Shown one piece after another: positions 1 to 9,990 of a stretch of DNA of 64,000 nucleotides. The position numbers and the translations under genes were made by a program. This DNA is from Agarophyton chilense (lineage: Eukaryota > Rhodophyta > Florideophyceae > Gracilariales > Gracilariaceae): the NCBI GenBank assembly GCA_030374765.1, contig JARGXX010000016.1, forward strand, positions 1,550,001-1,614,000, read 5' to 3'. Numbering within the stretch: the stretch's first letter is position 1; each line of letters begins with the position of its first letter. The notes beneath the pieces were generated by a model. It saw only the letters and a list, made by a program, of their open reading frames with translations. It searched no databases and was not told where the DNA came from.

Positions 1-273
1 ATCCAGAAAAGGTCACTGCACACACTACTGCCCAGAAGAAAAGCTTCAAACAATATGAAACAGCCAAAACATGTGTACTCCCAGCATTATAACGATGACA
101 CAGTAGATATACTGTTCAAGATGATGACAAAAGCAGGGTATGGGGCCAGAAAGAAACAAAAAAGTTTGAAGGACGTATTCCCAAACGCAACTGAGCTCGG
201 CAAGAAAGACCATGGCGTGCTTAGGTCTCCCAAGGGATGGCAGAAGGAATTTACCAGAATCAAACAGGAATAA
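1..273 (+). other. Open frame entering from the left edge, unknown
   Basis: The frame is open from base 1 to a TAA at 273; the first ATG is at 55. The polypeptide is Lys-rich, with a basic stretch near the middle, and shows no domain I recognise. It lies just beyond the 3' end of a Harbinger-type transposase relic, so it may be transposon-derived or chance. I would not call it a gene without transcript evidence. Confidence 0.2.
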
Positions 274-650
274 TCGTCTTATGTTTACAAATTAAGTGGA
301 TCAGGACGGAATGGAGACGATGTAAGCTTATTCAATACACCAGAGTTTTTTCAACAGATTCATGAGCTGAAAGAAAAGAGCCCGCGATGATCCACCTGCT
401 GTCATCGCAACGGATGTAGTAAGTTCGGTCACAAAATCGGCGATTTCTAGCTCCAGGACAAGGTGAAAACCTCTCATACGGCAATGCCAGAAACATTCAT
501 CCAATCGAAGGAACCGCGATTAAGTTCTAGTCAAAGAGCCTCAAAGCAGCTTTGCTGAGGGTGAGAAATCGCGCACAGTGCTGGAGAAGCTGATCAAAAA
601 GGTTTGACACAACAAGAAAACACCGCAGGTAAACTCTACCTGTCTACATT

Positions 651-1627
651 TCATAAATTGTTATGAACGTAATTAATCAACGCGTGGAGTTGACGCTTTC
701 TACCTGCAGTATCCGCAGGGATTGTTTCGTCCTGTTTTAAAACCTCGTCTTGTGGTTGAAAAGAATCTTGGAACGCTCCGTCATCAATTGAAATCTTGTG
801 TAAAACTATACACGCAATTTACATGGAAACAATTTCTTCTTCATGATGCATCCTCAGTCCGTCTTTCAGAGCCATAAAACGGTGCTTGAGGATAACAAAC
901 GCAAATTATGCGAGCTTTCAAGTTTGACTGGCTATAGAACCTCAGTGTTCTAAGACCGGCTTTACGACCTGTTCTCTGACGCTGGTTGTCCTTATCATCT
1001 TCCCATTGAGCGTAAAAGCACAGTGTTCTGTCAAATATGGCCGAATAGCTATATCAACTACTCAGAGATCAGGAATTTGTGCTCCAATCCATAGATCTTC
1101 ATCGATGTTTCGTTTCAAGGACGAATGATCATATATTGTACAGTCACACAAAACTACAGGACGCCCATTGTAGGCGTTGATGAATTTTCTGTTGGCAGTA
1201 ACAACAACAACAATTACTATACTCGGATACCCTTTGTAACATCTGTATTAGTAGTACTCGTCATTTGGAATGGACAGCCACCTCAAATGCTCTCCTTCAG
1301 CTGCCCCCAGACATTACGGAAGTCCTTCTATATCTTGAAATTCTTTCATAGCCTCCGTCACATTGGCTTCACCTACAGGAAACTGCATTTAGCTCCAATA
1401 TTGTGCGCATATTGCTTCCACCACCTCGGTTATTGACGAAAAAACTCTACTTTTACCAATCCCTAACTGTCACGCAGCCTTTTCACTCGTGAAACCACTA
1501 ATATCTATGAGAAAGGCAGCTAGTTCTGATTCAGCGCGTAATGAGGATCGAAAAAGCCTAGGAGTTCTTTTGGTGAAAAATGCAAAACATTCTGCTCCAA
1601 GAATCAGAATGTATAGAATTATGGCTC
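651..1627 (-). pseudogene. PIF/Harbinger-type (DDE_Tnp_4) transposase, decayed
   Basis: The minus strand can be read in one frame for about 325 codons, with several nonsense codons but no frameshift that I could see. The order of motifs follows the family: a helix-turn-helix-like LGIGKSRVF segment, a VVEAICAQ segment, EFQDIEGLP, a first catalytic block GAAEGEH (family form GAIDGTH, so the usual Asp is Glu here), a SIVIVVV strand, HSSLKRNI, VVDIAIRPYL (second Asp), FVILKHRFMALKDGLR and IACIVLHKIS near the end. The C-terminus ends at a TGA at 651-653. The N-terminal part was probably separated by the solo LTR next to it. The nonsense codons make it non-functional as a single protein. Confidence 0.75.
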
Positions 1628-2281
1628 TGTAGTATTCTGCACCTTCGAATAGCCAATGCATCCTTTTTTTCTTCTGAGTACGATGATACTCATAGAAGGC
1701 TGTGACGGCATGGATTGAGTTATGAGCGGCGTCCCGCAGAGGTTGTATGTTTCACGTGCGAGTTGGTTTGCAACGGCGCATCCGGATCGTCCTTTCGTAG
1801 GGAAACGAAGAATTGGAAACGGCAAATGCATTGGACAGCCACGTGGAAGGCAAGTCTATCCTTCGTAGACGGAAGCCTATTAGAGCCGATTACTCTATAC
1901 GGTAGAGGGGCTAATTGGCTACTCAAGGTTTATATATAGATATTAATTTTGGGGCATAACTTCTGTGCACAGTACATATGGTTCAGAGGTGAGCGCCAAC
2001 TCCAAAGGAATGGGGACAAAAACGGGTTGACCACTGCCTTGTTCCTTGTTCAGGATTTCTGAACCGGAGATCTGGACAAGCTACAACACGTGGTTGTCCG
2101 TTTAACAACGTCCTTAGTCTATCCACCACCCTCATGAGCGAGTGGGGCTTTACAACCGCTATCTTTCAGCTCTCTAGTGTTGTAGCTCTATCACTCCCTT
2201 TTCACTTCGCAGCAAGCACCCTTGTCGGCAGTACAAACGCTGTTGCAGGCGTCTTCTCTCTCCGTTAGAGCTCTTACTACA
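1628..2281 (-). repeat. Solo LTR of the Gypsy-1 family, with target duplication
   Basis: Read on the minus strand, this 654-bp block aligns along its whole length with the LTRs at 35792-36507 and 44921-45636 as they read on the plus strand, with many substitutions and indels. It has the same TGTAG...CTACA ends. It is flanked by a perfect 5-bp direct repeat GGCTC (1623-1627 and 2282-2286), the hallmark of insertion followed by LTR-LTR recombination. No internal gag or pol sequence is present. The divergence from the other two copies indicates an old insertion. Confidence 0.9.
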
Positions 2282-3213
2282 GGCTCGTAACTTACGAAAA
2301 GAAATAGTATTGGTCGTTGGGCTCTCTCGTCCATTGTCTTTCATGCACTTTGCGGGGAAGATCCTGCTTGGAGAAGATATCTAGAGTCATTTCATTACTT
2401 GAATCTTGGGCAGCGATCACCACAAAACTGCAGTCATCATAATCCAAGACTACCAGGGCTCTATTAGTTGCAATGAGCATAAGGCGTTCTTAAGTTGTAG
2501 GCGTCACTGTGACCACTACCAGGGTTGTAACCATTTGGTTCGTTTTCCAGCATTTTTGGGAGCTTTAAGCCTTGCAGAGAATTAGATAGTGACCGTTATG
2601 TGGGAAACGTTAGCAGAAGGAGAGCGCTTCATATAGAACCGTGTATCCGCTCAAGATGCACATCACCAGCCGCGAAGGTGGAGAAAGGCACATTCTCAAT
2701 TGTGGGTTGTCTAGGGTCGCTATGGAAGCGAATCCAGATAGAAGGGAGTTTTGAAAAAATGAGGACAGCATATATACTGTTCTCGGAAATGGGAAATCGA
2801 CAGTAGTCTGGGGAGAATCTACCGTATGCGACGTGTCTGGGGCTGGTGTAGAGCAGACCTTACAGCATTCCCACCCGGTGCATCAAATACTCAACCATCT
2901 GTCTAAATTAGGTTGATGACGAATAGTCTTTTTCCCATCCGGGGGAACTCAAAGCTAATTCATCCGTAGATACCGAAATCCTAGCATCAAAATTTTGGAA
3001 ATTGATGCTATAACTTGGGTACCGCATCAGTGAAATAGCTGAGTTTGATTGGCTGCAGGATATTACTTGCCACACTCCCGTCAAGGAGTGGCGCGCAAGG
3101 CCAGATGCCACTCTTTACCGAAGCAAGGAAAACACCTCTCAACGTATTCTGTCAACATCTATTGACCATCGTCAATTCTTTTCAGCAATCTTCAATTTCA
3201 ACAACAACGCAGT
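2282..3213. other. Non-coding interval, possible transposase 5' region
   Basis: No gene is recognised. A minus-strand open frame of 62 codons at 2292-2480 may be the original N-terminal part of the Harbinger transposase, because removing the solo LTR and one copy of its duplication would place it upstream of the recognisable part. The sequence gives no motif to prove this. The rest should include the divergent promoter region of the two transposon genes. Confidence 0.3.
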
Positions 3214-4172
3214 ATGGAAAGCGACGAAGTTGAATCGTCACAGTGTTTCCCTGCGGTGAAACAACAAGAAAAAACGCCATACCTGGCTCCTGCGGTTCCT
3301 TTCTCCAATGAAGTTAACGCTTCACATATCTCTCAGCTTCCTCCGCTCATTACTATAGCCCCAATTCCATCTTAGGGTCCTTCAAGTTCGAATACGTTTA
3401 CAAAATCCATCTTTTAGGAAGGCTATGCAGGCGTAGATCAACAACACTTCTTAGCAAACTGCTACAGAGAGTTTCAATATACCAAACGAAGATCTTTACA
3501 CTCCCTAATCTTGGCGCGGAACGGGGTTTTCTTCGGAAGAGAAGAGTGCTCTCTCTCGTTGTTGGATTCATGAGTCGGAGGATTCCATTGTTGGCTCCGA
3601 TAAAAAGATGGGGACTTTCATAGCTAAACTTGGAACATTTTTCAATGGTTTTTTAAAGCCAGAAGGGTGTCAAGAAAGGTTACCACTGTCCATAAAGAGA
3701 AGGTTTGATGTAGTAGAGACCCCTTGTACTATGTTTTCTGGATGTTCTGCTGCAGTGCCGCGATCAAAACCCACTGCGTCAGCGCACAGGATATTCTTAT
3801 ATGGAGTACTGCTCTTTTTTATGGCAATAAAGTTCGCTTCCCAAACGAATGTACTGGAAAGCCTTCTCGTTTTCTCAAGTGATGGAAATTCTTAAAAGAA
3901 CACCCACGTTTCCGAACCTGGTCTGGGTTGCATTGTTCGTCGAAAGATGAAAGTACTAATTCATCGGGTCCAATACTTTTGAGCGCCCATTGGGCAGGAA
4001 ACGGGCATAGATATAAGCGGATATTACCAGTTCTGTATTAAATGAAGCTAGAAACAACGCCGCCATTGTTTTGCTTAAGAAACAAAGAAACGAAGTATTT
4101 GAGATTCATGATGAGATACTTTTATTTCAGAAGAGTATATTGGCTGAAGATGATGAAAAGGTAAGGGAGTAA
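3214..4172 (+). pseudogene. Myb/SANT-like accessory protein of Harbinger element, decayed
   Basis: The likely start is the ATG at 3214, with an acidic, Pro-rich N-terminus. After at least one frameshift there is a SANT-like block: FSSEEKSALSRCWIHESED, an IVGSDKK segment and a Phe-rich stretch, then SIKRRFD...FSGC. A further frameshift leads to a Trp-rich block around 3830-3930 resembling the cysteine-tryptophan-leucine region of such proteins. A C-terminal helical segment (SVLNEARNNAAIVLLKK and following) ends at a TAA at 4170-4172. This is the usual layout of Myb/SANT proteins that accompany PIF/Harbinger transposases and of related host proteins. With its frame breaks it is a relic. Confidence 0.6.
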
Positions 4173-4248
4173 TTCAAATTAATGAGAAAAGTAGCAATGA
4201 AAAGAGCGCGGAAAAGAGCGGATAAGAATAAGAATAGCGATACGAACG

Positions 4249-4478
4249 TGTGAGTATTGTGAGTTCGGATACAGTCCGAACTATTTGCGCACAAGATATT
4301 TGAACAAGGTTCAAATATAGGGAACCGTTCTAAAGGCTGGAAGGTAGAACTAGCTAGACTACAAGTAGCGCACCAACTATAGTTCGTAGAATTCTACAAC
4401 TGGGGGGGGGGGGGGGGGGGGGGGGGCAAGAAAAGGGACAAAGAAGACCAAGACGAGAAGTAAAGCGAAGCATTCTTA
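4249..4478 (+). repeat. Left LTR of Copia-1
   Basis: It aligns with 9014-9232 apart from point changes and a 25-base G run. It begins TGTGAG and ends CTTA. It contains two perfect short inverted repeats: GTTCGGA/TCCGAAC around a 5-base loop (4263-4281), and ATATTTGAAC/GTTCAAATAT around a 3-base loop (4296-4318). Both are also present in the right copy with at most minor changes. Confidence 0.92.
4402..4426. repeat. Run of 25 G
   Basis: A pure G tract lies inside the left LTR. The right LTR has a mixed G/A/C stretch of similar purine bias at the matching place, so the tract expanded after insertion. It may also mark an assembly or sequencing weak point. Confidence 0.95.
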
Positions 4479-4481
4479 GTT

Positions 4482-5888
4482 ATGGGCCCAAAACGCTCAT
4501 CATCATCAGATATGTCATCACGGCTGCGTTTCTCATGGGATATACGCAGTGTGCCGTAGACCGATGGCAAAGGGAATCAGGAGCAGTATGCGGTCGCCGT
4601 GTCACAGTGGACGGATTTCCATGACCTACTGCCCGATTCCAACAACAACAAGATCCCTCAGAAGTTGAAAGGGATAATGTTGCCGTCACAGCTCTATGGT
4701 AGAGCCCGCGATCTATGTAGATCAATTTCGAGGGATGTCATCAAATCGAAGAAAGGAGTCTCTGCAATTGTGAATATCATCTACAAACAGGATCCCCTTG
4801 CAGCAGTTACCGACGTGTATCAAGATCTGCTGAAGATGATGACCATGGAGCGTCATCAGAACGAGTCATTGAGGAACTTCGAGTCCAGGTTTCAGGCTCA
4901 AGTATCGAGGTTAATTGCACACGGAACAGAAGCGCAGTTGTCGGAGTCGTTGGTTGCTTTCATTCTCCTGGCTAACTCAAACGTGGAGAACAATGAAAGA
5001 GTGTCTGTCTTGGCGAACAGCGCCCCCCGTCGTGATCAGTTTGACGCTGCAGCCACTACGAACGACTATTTGAAAGCTGTTTCTTACTATTCGATTGCCT
5101 TTGTGTTGCGGCAATGCGATAAGATCACTCAAAATGAGTCAAAACCGCCAACGCTTTCTGTAATTGCCGCCGCAAGTACAGGATATAGAACCTCATTTAC
5201 CTCTCGGGGAAGAACATCAAGAACCCCAGAACAGCTTGCAGAGCTGAAGGAGCGGACGAGGTGACACTCGTGCCAGAATTTGGGACATTGGGCAACTGAG
5301 CATAAGTATGGAACTTTGAGGAATGGAGTTCGCTCCACGAATGACCCACCTGGCAGGAACAATCAGAAAAACGCACTGACTTTCGACATGGTTCAATTGA
5401 GTGGCGCAAATGCGTCCAGCAGTCTTAGTGATGACTTCGTTGGACGTTTATTGGACGACGGCGCACCGTACAGTGGCATTGGAACAGATGAGCTACAACT
5501 TATTCGGCGCCTAGTATGTCCTGAGTGGAATGGGACACTGGGCCCTTTACCGAAGTCTGTTGCAGACAGGCCGTTTTGGCAGTATGGCACTGGCAGCCAC
5601 TCCAACCCAGCCAGGAACGTGCTTGGGTATGTTGTTCTACAGGCTGTTTCGGATGAAAATAACGCCGTGAGAATCAGACATTTGGTCATAGAAGGATCAT
5701 TCCAATGGGTGGATGGGAGAAATGTTACCCGGCACTGTGACATACTGCACATGAATACAAATGTGTTGCAGCTTCCATGTGATAGTAGCGGTGTCTCGCA
5801 GGGTACTATATCGCTATTAGACCATGATTTCTACAGCTACATCCCCCATGGCGCGTTCACATTTCGAGCACAGCCGATGAATGATTAG
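4482..5888 (+). pseudogene. Copia-1 gag and protease
   Basis: One frame runs from ATG 4482 with two internal stops, a TAG near 4557 and a TGA at 5262-5264. The gag capsid part (about 4600-5240) contains the LRNFESRFQAQVSRLI segment typical of Copia gag. It ends in a zinc knuckle whose first Cys codon is the TGA: after the stop comes HSCQNLGHWATEH, giving CX2CX4HX4H if restored in thought. The aspartic protease follows, with LLDDGAPYSGIG (about 5450-5485) in place of the usual DSGA. The frame ends in TAG and continues into the integrase zinc region. Confidence 0.85.
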
Positions 5889-7091
5889 AGTGTAGGGAAA
5901 TTGTATTGCGCTATGGCCCACGTTCTGGAGTCTGACGTCCGTCGACCTTGGAATGAACTCAAGAAGATAGTTTACAAGGTCCACAAACATGTTTGTGGAC
6001 ATTCTAGGTATTAGGGAAATCAGAGTTTTGTTGGAACGAAATGATAAATGGAGTCATGACGTTAACAAGTACCTTGCTTGTACGCTCGAAGAATGCATTC
6101 ATTGTAAGACTACAGCCTTGCCTCATCCTGCGAGGAAGGTCTACCTCAGTTCCATGTCGCGTTCTTTCAACAACGTGGTCTGTGTAGACCACATGTTTCT
6201 GGACGAGAAGTGTGTGTTCCATATGATGGACTCCACTGCACGCTACTCTGCGGGAACGACCGTAGCAGATACTTCCATGAACAACGCCATCTGTGCGTTT
6301 GAGTCCCATTGGATATCTCCCTTTTGGTACCCGAAGTCTGTCCTCTTCGATCCTGTGTTCAACATTCGATATTTCTTGGATATCTCGTTCGCCATGGCAT
6401 TGAAGCACGACCACTGCCTCCGAGAAGACACAAAAAGAATGTGCTTGAATCCAAGCACCGAATTATTAGAGACATATTTATCCGTCTCAAGGCTGCGTCG
6501 AACGACGAAGATGACCCCCAAATACCTCTTTTGATCCATAAGTCGCTGCGCATATCGAATGATCTCTACGGCAGTGATGTTCTCTCGGCCCAAGAACTGG
6601 CCAAAGGCTACAATCGCCCTGTTCTGAGTAGAGCCATACCCTCTGAGATACCCCCCGACCTTATCTAAGCGCATGAAACCTTGCTAGCGAAGCGCAAGAT
6701 GACCCTCATATTGCGCTCGAAGGCCACGACAGATGTTTCTATCAGTTTAGGGGACATTATTCAGTTCTTCATTAAGAATTCGAATGAGAAACGAGGAAAG
6801 TGGACCGGGGCTAAGCCTGTTATCACATATGACCATAAAAATCGAACGGTGACAGTCCCTGGTGCCAATGGAAGAACTATATCGGCAGCGATAGAAGATG
6901 TACGCCCCGCGGTGGGTCAGGACGAGCTAGCCTTTGCTGTGCAGGACGCAATCGACGAGTTGGATCACTCAGTTTCACTTGCCTACGATGAGTGTCTTGC
7001 AGAAGAGGACACTACCGAAGCAACGCGAACACAGGACTACGACAGTCAGCACGATATGGGTATTGGAGACACAGCAGGCATCAGTTCCACA
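5889..7091 (+). pseudogene. Copia-1 integrase with C-terminal SH3-like domain
   Basis: The zinc-binding part starts in the gag frame with KVHKHVCGH and continues, one base shifted near 6003, with CIHCK, together an HHCC pattern. The catalytic core shows VVCVDHMFLD (first Asp), VLFDPVFN (second Asp) and, after a shift back near 6310-6420, LESKHRIIRDIFIRL (Glu). A GKWTGAK...EDVRPAV segment (about 6795-6915) matches the C-terminal DNA-binding domain of Copia integrases. There are two frame changes and a stop at 6666-6668, so it is not functional. Confidence 0.85.
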
Positions 7092-7260
7092 TTACCCAAG
7101 TTGGGAGACACAATCGAAGTGTACTGGCCTTTGGATAACCAGTACTACACAGGAACAGTCGCGCGTTTCTCCCCCCGATCCGAACGATACAGCTTTTGCT
7201 ACGACGATGGTCAGAAGGAAGTTCTTAAACTTCAAGAGGAGACATGGCGATATGTCGATA
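7092..7260 (+). other. Tudor-like module inside Copia-1 pol
   Basis: Directly after the integrase C-terminus, in the same frame, is a segment of about 55 residues. It begins LGDTIEVYWPLDNQYYTGTV, continues with a YDDGQ turn, and ends with a Trp-Arg-Tyr. Aromatic residues at the start of strands 2 and 3, and the Tyr-Asp-Asp-Gly turn, are typical of Tudor/Agenet-type reader domains. In some host proteins these bind methylated histone tails. A role in choosing insertion sites is inference. Copia elements of plants and animals usually lack such a module. Confidence 0.65.
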
Positions 7261-8419
7261 ACGCCACAGGAGGAGAAGCTATTGCGGGAAACGAAGTTCA
7301 GCTTTCTCCCGGAAAGGAGCTAAATACTATCGAGGCCGATTTACTGCGTCAATACTATGACGTTCTGGGCAGTAAGGAGTTTATGTTGCACCAATCCCAT
7401 GGTGTTCCCCCTTTTCTCACAGAGAATGATTACAAGGTGGAAGAAGAAGCATTCAATAATACTGTTCGAGAGGTTCCTATCACGCAGGTCCCTCGTGATG
7501 CCAACATCATCTCCAGTCACGTATTCTACAAGATCAAAAAGTGTGATGACACATCACTCCTTATACGTGCACGAATCGTCCCATATGGAAACGAAGACAA
7601 ACAGAAGCACAATTTGAAGACCAATTCCGCCACCTGCCCACCTACTGGAATTCGAATATTGTTATCACTTGCAGTGATACACAAGTGGACGTTGGCTAGA
7701 TAGATTTCAAGAGCGCGTTTCTCCAGACTGGAGACGCAACGAGAGATGTGTACATTATGCAACCTCGTGAGGGCACCACAAGGTATAAGTTGTACTGGTT
7801 ACTTCTTGTAGCAACCAATTGGCTTGTGAATGCTTCTGCGAAATGGCAACGATTGAACGACGATCTTTTTACAAGAAATGGGTTTAGTCAACTGATCTAT
7901 GTACCTCAGCTATTCTATCAGATGGAAGATGGAAAGCTATCTGTCGCAGCCACTAAGGTCGTTGATGATGTAATTTTTGGTGGGTCACGCAGTAAGATTA
8001 CTGAGGTTGTCGAACAGATCAGGAAATCATACATCTTAGGCACTATCGTATATGGACCCGGGACATTCAGTTTTTATGGCCTCATAGTTACTCAGTTCGA
8101 TGATCATTCCATTACGATACATGGAGACGAAAAGCGGCAGGACTACGAACCATACCCCCTGGATCGCAACAGGCGTAAACAACGAGAAGAACAACTGAAT
8201 AGCCTTGAAGCAACTGCGTTTAGGTCGCTTAACAGTTCGCTGGTCTAGTTGGGACTGGCTGCTTCGCCATTCTGCGCATTTGCGGCTAGTTTCCTACAGC
8301 AGAAAGATCCGCAACCTCTTGGGAAGGATTTGGTTACGCAGGTCAACATGCTTCGGTGTTTGAAGAGATAAGACACTATCACACAGTATCAGCGACCAAA
8401 TGATTCCCGGTCGTACCAA
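7261..8419 (+). pseudogene. Copia-1 reverse transcriptase
   Basis: The N-terminal part is in the integrase frame, with NIISSHVFYKIKK and ARIVPYGNEDKQ (the Copia WVFKIK...ARLVAKG block). A one-base shift near 7700 joins WTLAR to IDFKSAFLQTGDATRDVYI, the first catalytic Asp block. The YVDD box reads VVDDVIFGG (about 7965-7990). The thumb/connection runs to a TAG at 8246-8248 that replaces a Trp-type position before LGLAASPFCAFAAS. The frame then stays open into the RNase H. Confidence 0.88.
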
Positions 8420-8907
8420 GTGTCAGTGGTGGTATTTTCGGATGCAAGTTGCAACGAAGACTATGGGCAACTGGGGTTTGTGGCTGGCCTTTTGTTTGGA
8501 GAGTTGAAGAAGAATTTCATTTTTCATCCCCTCGCTGGGAGTTCTCACAAATACAAAAAACCTATGAAGTCTATTGGATCTGCAGAACTCCTCGCCGCCG
8601 GGAGGGTATTGATGAAGGAAAGGTACTGGTTCAGGCAATGAAGATGCTACTTTGTATAGAAGTGACCCACATTGTCGTCGTTGACTCTAAGGATCTCTAC
8701 AGTACTATATCTACGTGTCGAAATGCCAATGATCGGTCTATTCGTAGAGATGTTAGCGTTATACGGTATGAGTTTAAGACTCATAACGTTGACCGAATGG
8801 TGTTGATACCTGGAAAACAAAATTTGGCTGATCCCCTCACGAAGACCGACAGTCCGCTTTGCCAAGCTTTAGAGCTCTTGCTGTGTGATGGAAAATTTGC
8901 CATTTGA
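8420..8907 (+). pseudogene. Copia-1 RNase H
   Basis: The first part, VVVFSDAS...GSAELLAAGR, supplies the Asp and Glu of the active site in the reverse transcriptase frame. A one-base shift near 8640 leads to VVDSKDLYSTIS (third acidic residue) and the Copia-typical ending IPGKQNLADPLTK. The stop is at 8905-8907, about 105 bp before the right LTR. Confidence 0.88.
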
Positions 8908-9013
8908 CTTCCCTACTGCTAAGTCGCGCAGTTCTCACTCATCTACCGGGTAAGTGTAATTGTCAAAGAGGAAAGTATGAGTAATTGTTTTTAAGATGAC
9001 AAAGTGGAAATTG

Positions 9014-9232
9014 TGTGAATATTGTGAGTTCGGTTACAGTCCGAACTATTTGCGCACAAGATATTTGAACAAGGTTCAAATATAAGGAATCGTTCTAAAG
9101 GCTGGAAGGTAGAACTAGCTATACTACAAGTAGCGCACAAGCTAGAGTTTGCAGAGTTCAACAGCTGGGAGAGCCGGGGCCAAGAAAAGAGACAAAGAAG
9201 ACCATGACCAGAAGTAAAGCGAAACATTCTTA
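9014..9232 (+). repeat. Right LTR of Copia-1
   Basis: It is 219 bp, aligned with 4249-4478. The second copy of the GAACG target duplication follows at 9233-9237. The two palindromic arms seen in the left copy are retained. Confidence 0.92.
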
Positions 9233-9525
9233 GAACGAGACCCCTGCTACTACGGAATAGAATCAGAGCCTTTGGTTCCTCATCGCACTCAAAAATGGTC
9301 AATTTCGAGTTGTTGTAGCTTGTAGTATTGTCCATGGTTTTCTATCTCTGCTTTATCATCACTTAGGGCAGCATTCGTACCGGAAAATGGTTCAAATTAG
9401 TCATACTCCGAACTGTTTCCCACAATGGAACAATTTCGGTAGAGTCCGGAACAACTGTTACATCAGACAAACAGTTTGAGTGATGGTCATCATGAATTTA
9501 GCCCTCTCAGTGTTCCCTCGCCAAG

Positions 9526-9990
9526 TTATGTAAATGGACACAGTATTTCACTATTTTGCTCATTAAGTACTTGCAAAAAATAGCCAGGCTGCGCGATAAT
9601 ATGGCATTTTGCTTGCAAAACGCCAAACCCGAGCTCGAAATCTTTCGTTAGGGCTTCATGTACCCGTGAAAATAGTTTTTTATCGCATTTGCCGGTTCCC
9701 ATAACGTTTGAAAAAACACCATCCACTTTGGATAGATACCATACGCAAGCCAAAACGGCTTCTTTATAGTGATTCTGTTAATCTCATAAAAAACTGGAGT
9801 GGGATGTTCTCCATCAGCAATTTTGTTGAATGATAGCAACAAAGTGATTTTTGAGCAGTCATTTAAAATATTAGAACACAAGTAAGCGTCTAAACAAAAT
9901 CCGTTTGACAAAATTAGAATTACTGTCGTCGCCTTTTGGATACCAAACAAGCTCAACCGTTCAGTGAAATATTTCAACTGTCGAAAATAG
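9526..9990 (-). pseudogene. Second PIF/Harbinger-type transposase fragment
   Basis: On the minus strand, two overlapping frames give a continuous C-terminal part of a DDE_Tnp_4 transposase of a different subfamily from the one at 651-1627. The recognisable parts are FNKIADGEHPTPVFYEINR, WLAYGIYPKWMVFFQTL (family YLADGIYPxW) and, after a one-base shift near 9700, EALTKDFELGFGVLQAKCHI (family RKDVERAFGVLQARF). Only the last third of the enzyme is visible. The sequence 5' of it (9991-10100) is AT-rich and does not show the first catalytic Asp clearly. Confidence 0.7.

Larger units (their letters stand above)
651..4172. mobile_element. PIF/Harbinger-like DNA transposon relic (two-gene)
   Basis: Two decayed reading frames of the kind carried together by PIF/Harbinger elements face away from each other: a DDE_Tnp_4-type transposase on the minus strand (651-1627) and a Myb/SANT-like protein on the plus strand (3214-4172). 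A solo LTR (1628-2281) sits in or just before the transposase N-terminus. I did not find terminal inverted repeats or a 3-bp target duplication, so the outer limits are those of the recognisable coding parts only. The Copia element starting at 4249 lies immediately to the right. Confidence 0.6.
4249..9232 (+). mobile_element. Ty1/Copia-type LTR retrotransposon, decayed (Copia-1)
   Basis: The element has two related LTRs (4249-4478 and 9014-9232) and a perfect 5-bp flanking duplication GAACG (4244-4248 and 9233-9237). The internal order is gag, protease, integrase, reverse transcriptase, RNase H, which is diagnostic of Copia rather than Gypsy. All genes are broken by nonsense codons and frameshifts. 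The gag start codon lies 3 bp after the left LTR. A Tudor-like module lies between the integrase C-terminus and the reverse transcriptase. It separates the Harbinger relic on its left from a second Harbinger fragment on its right. Confidence 0.93.
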
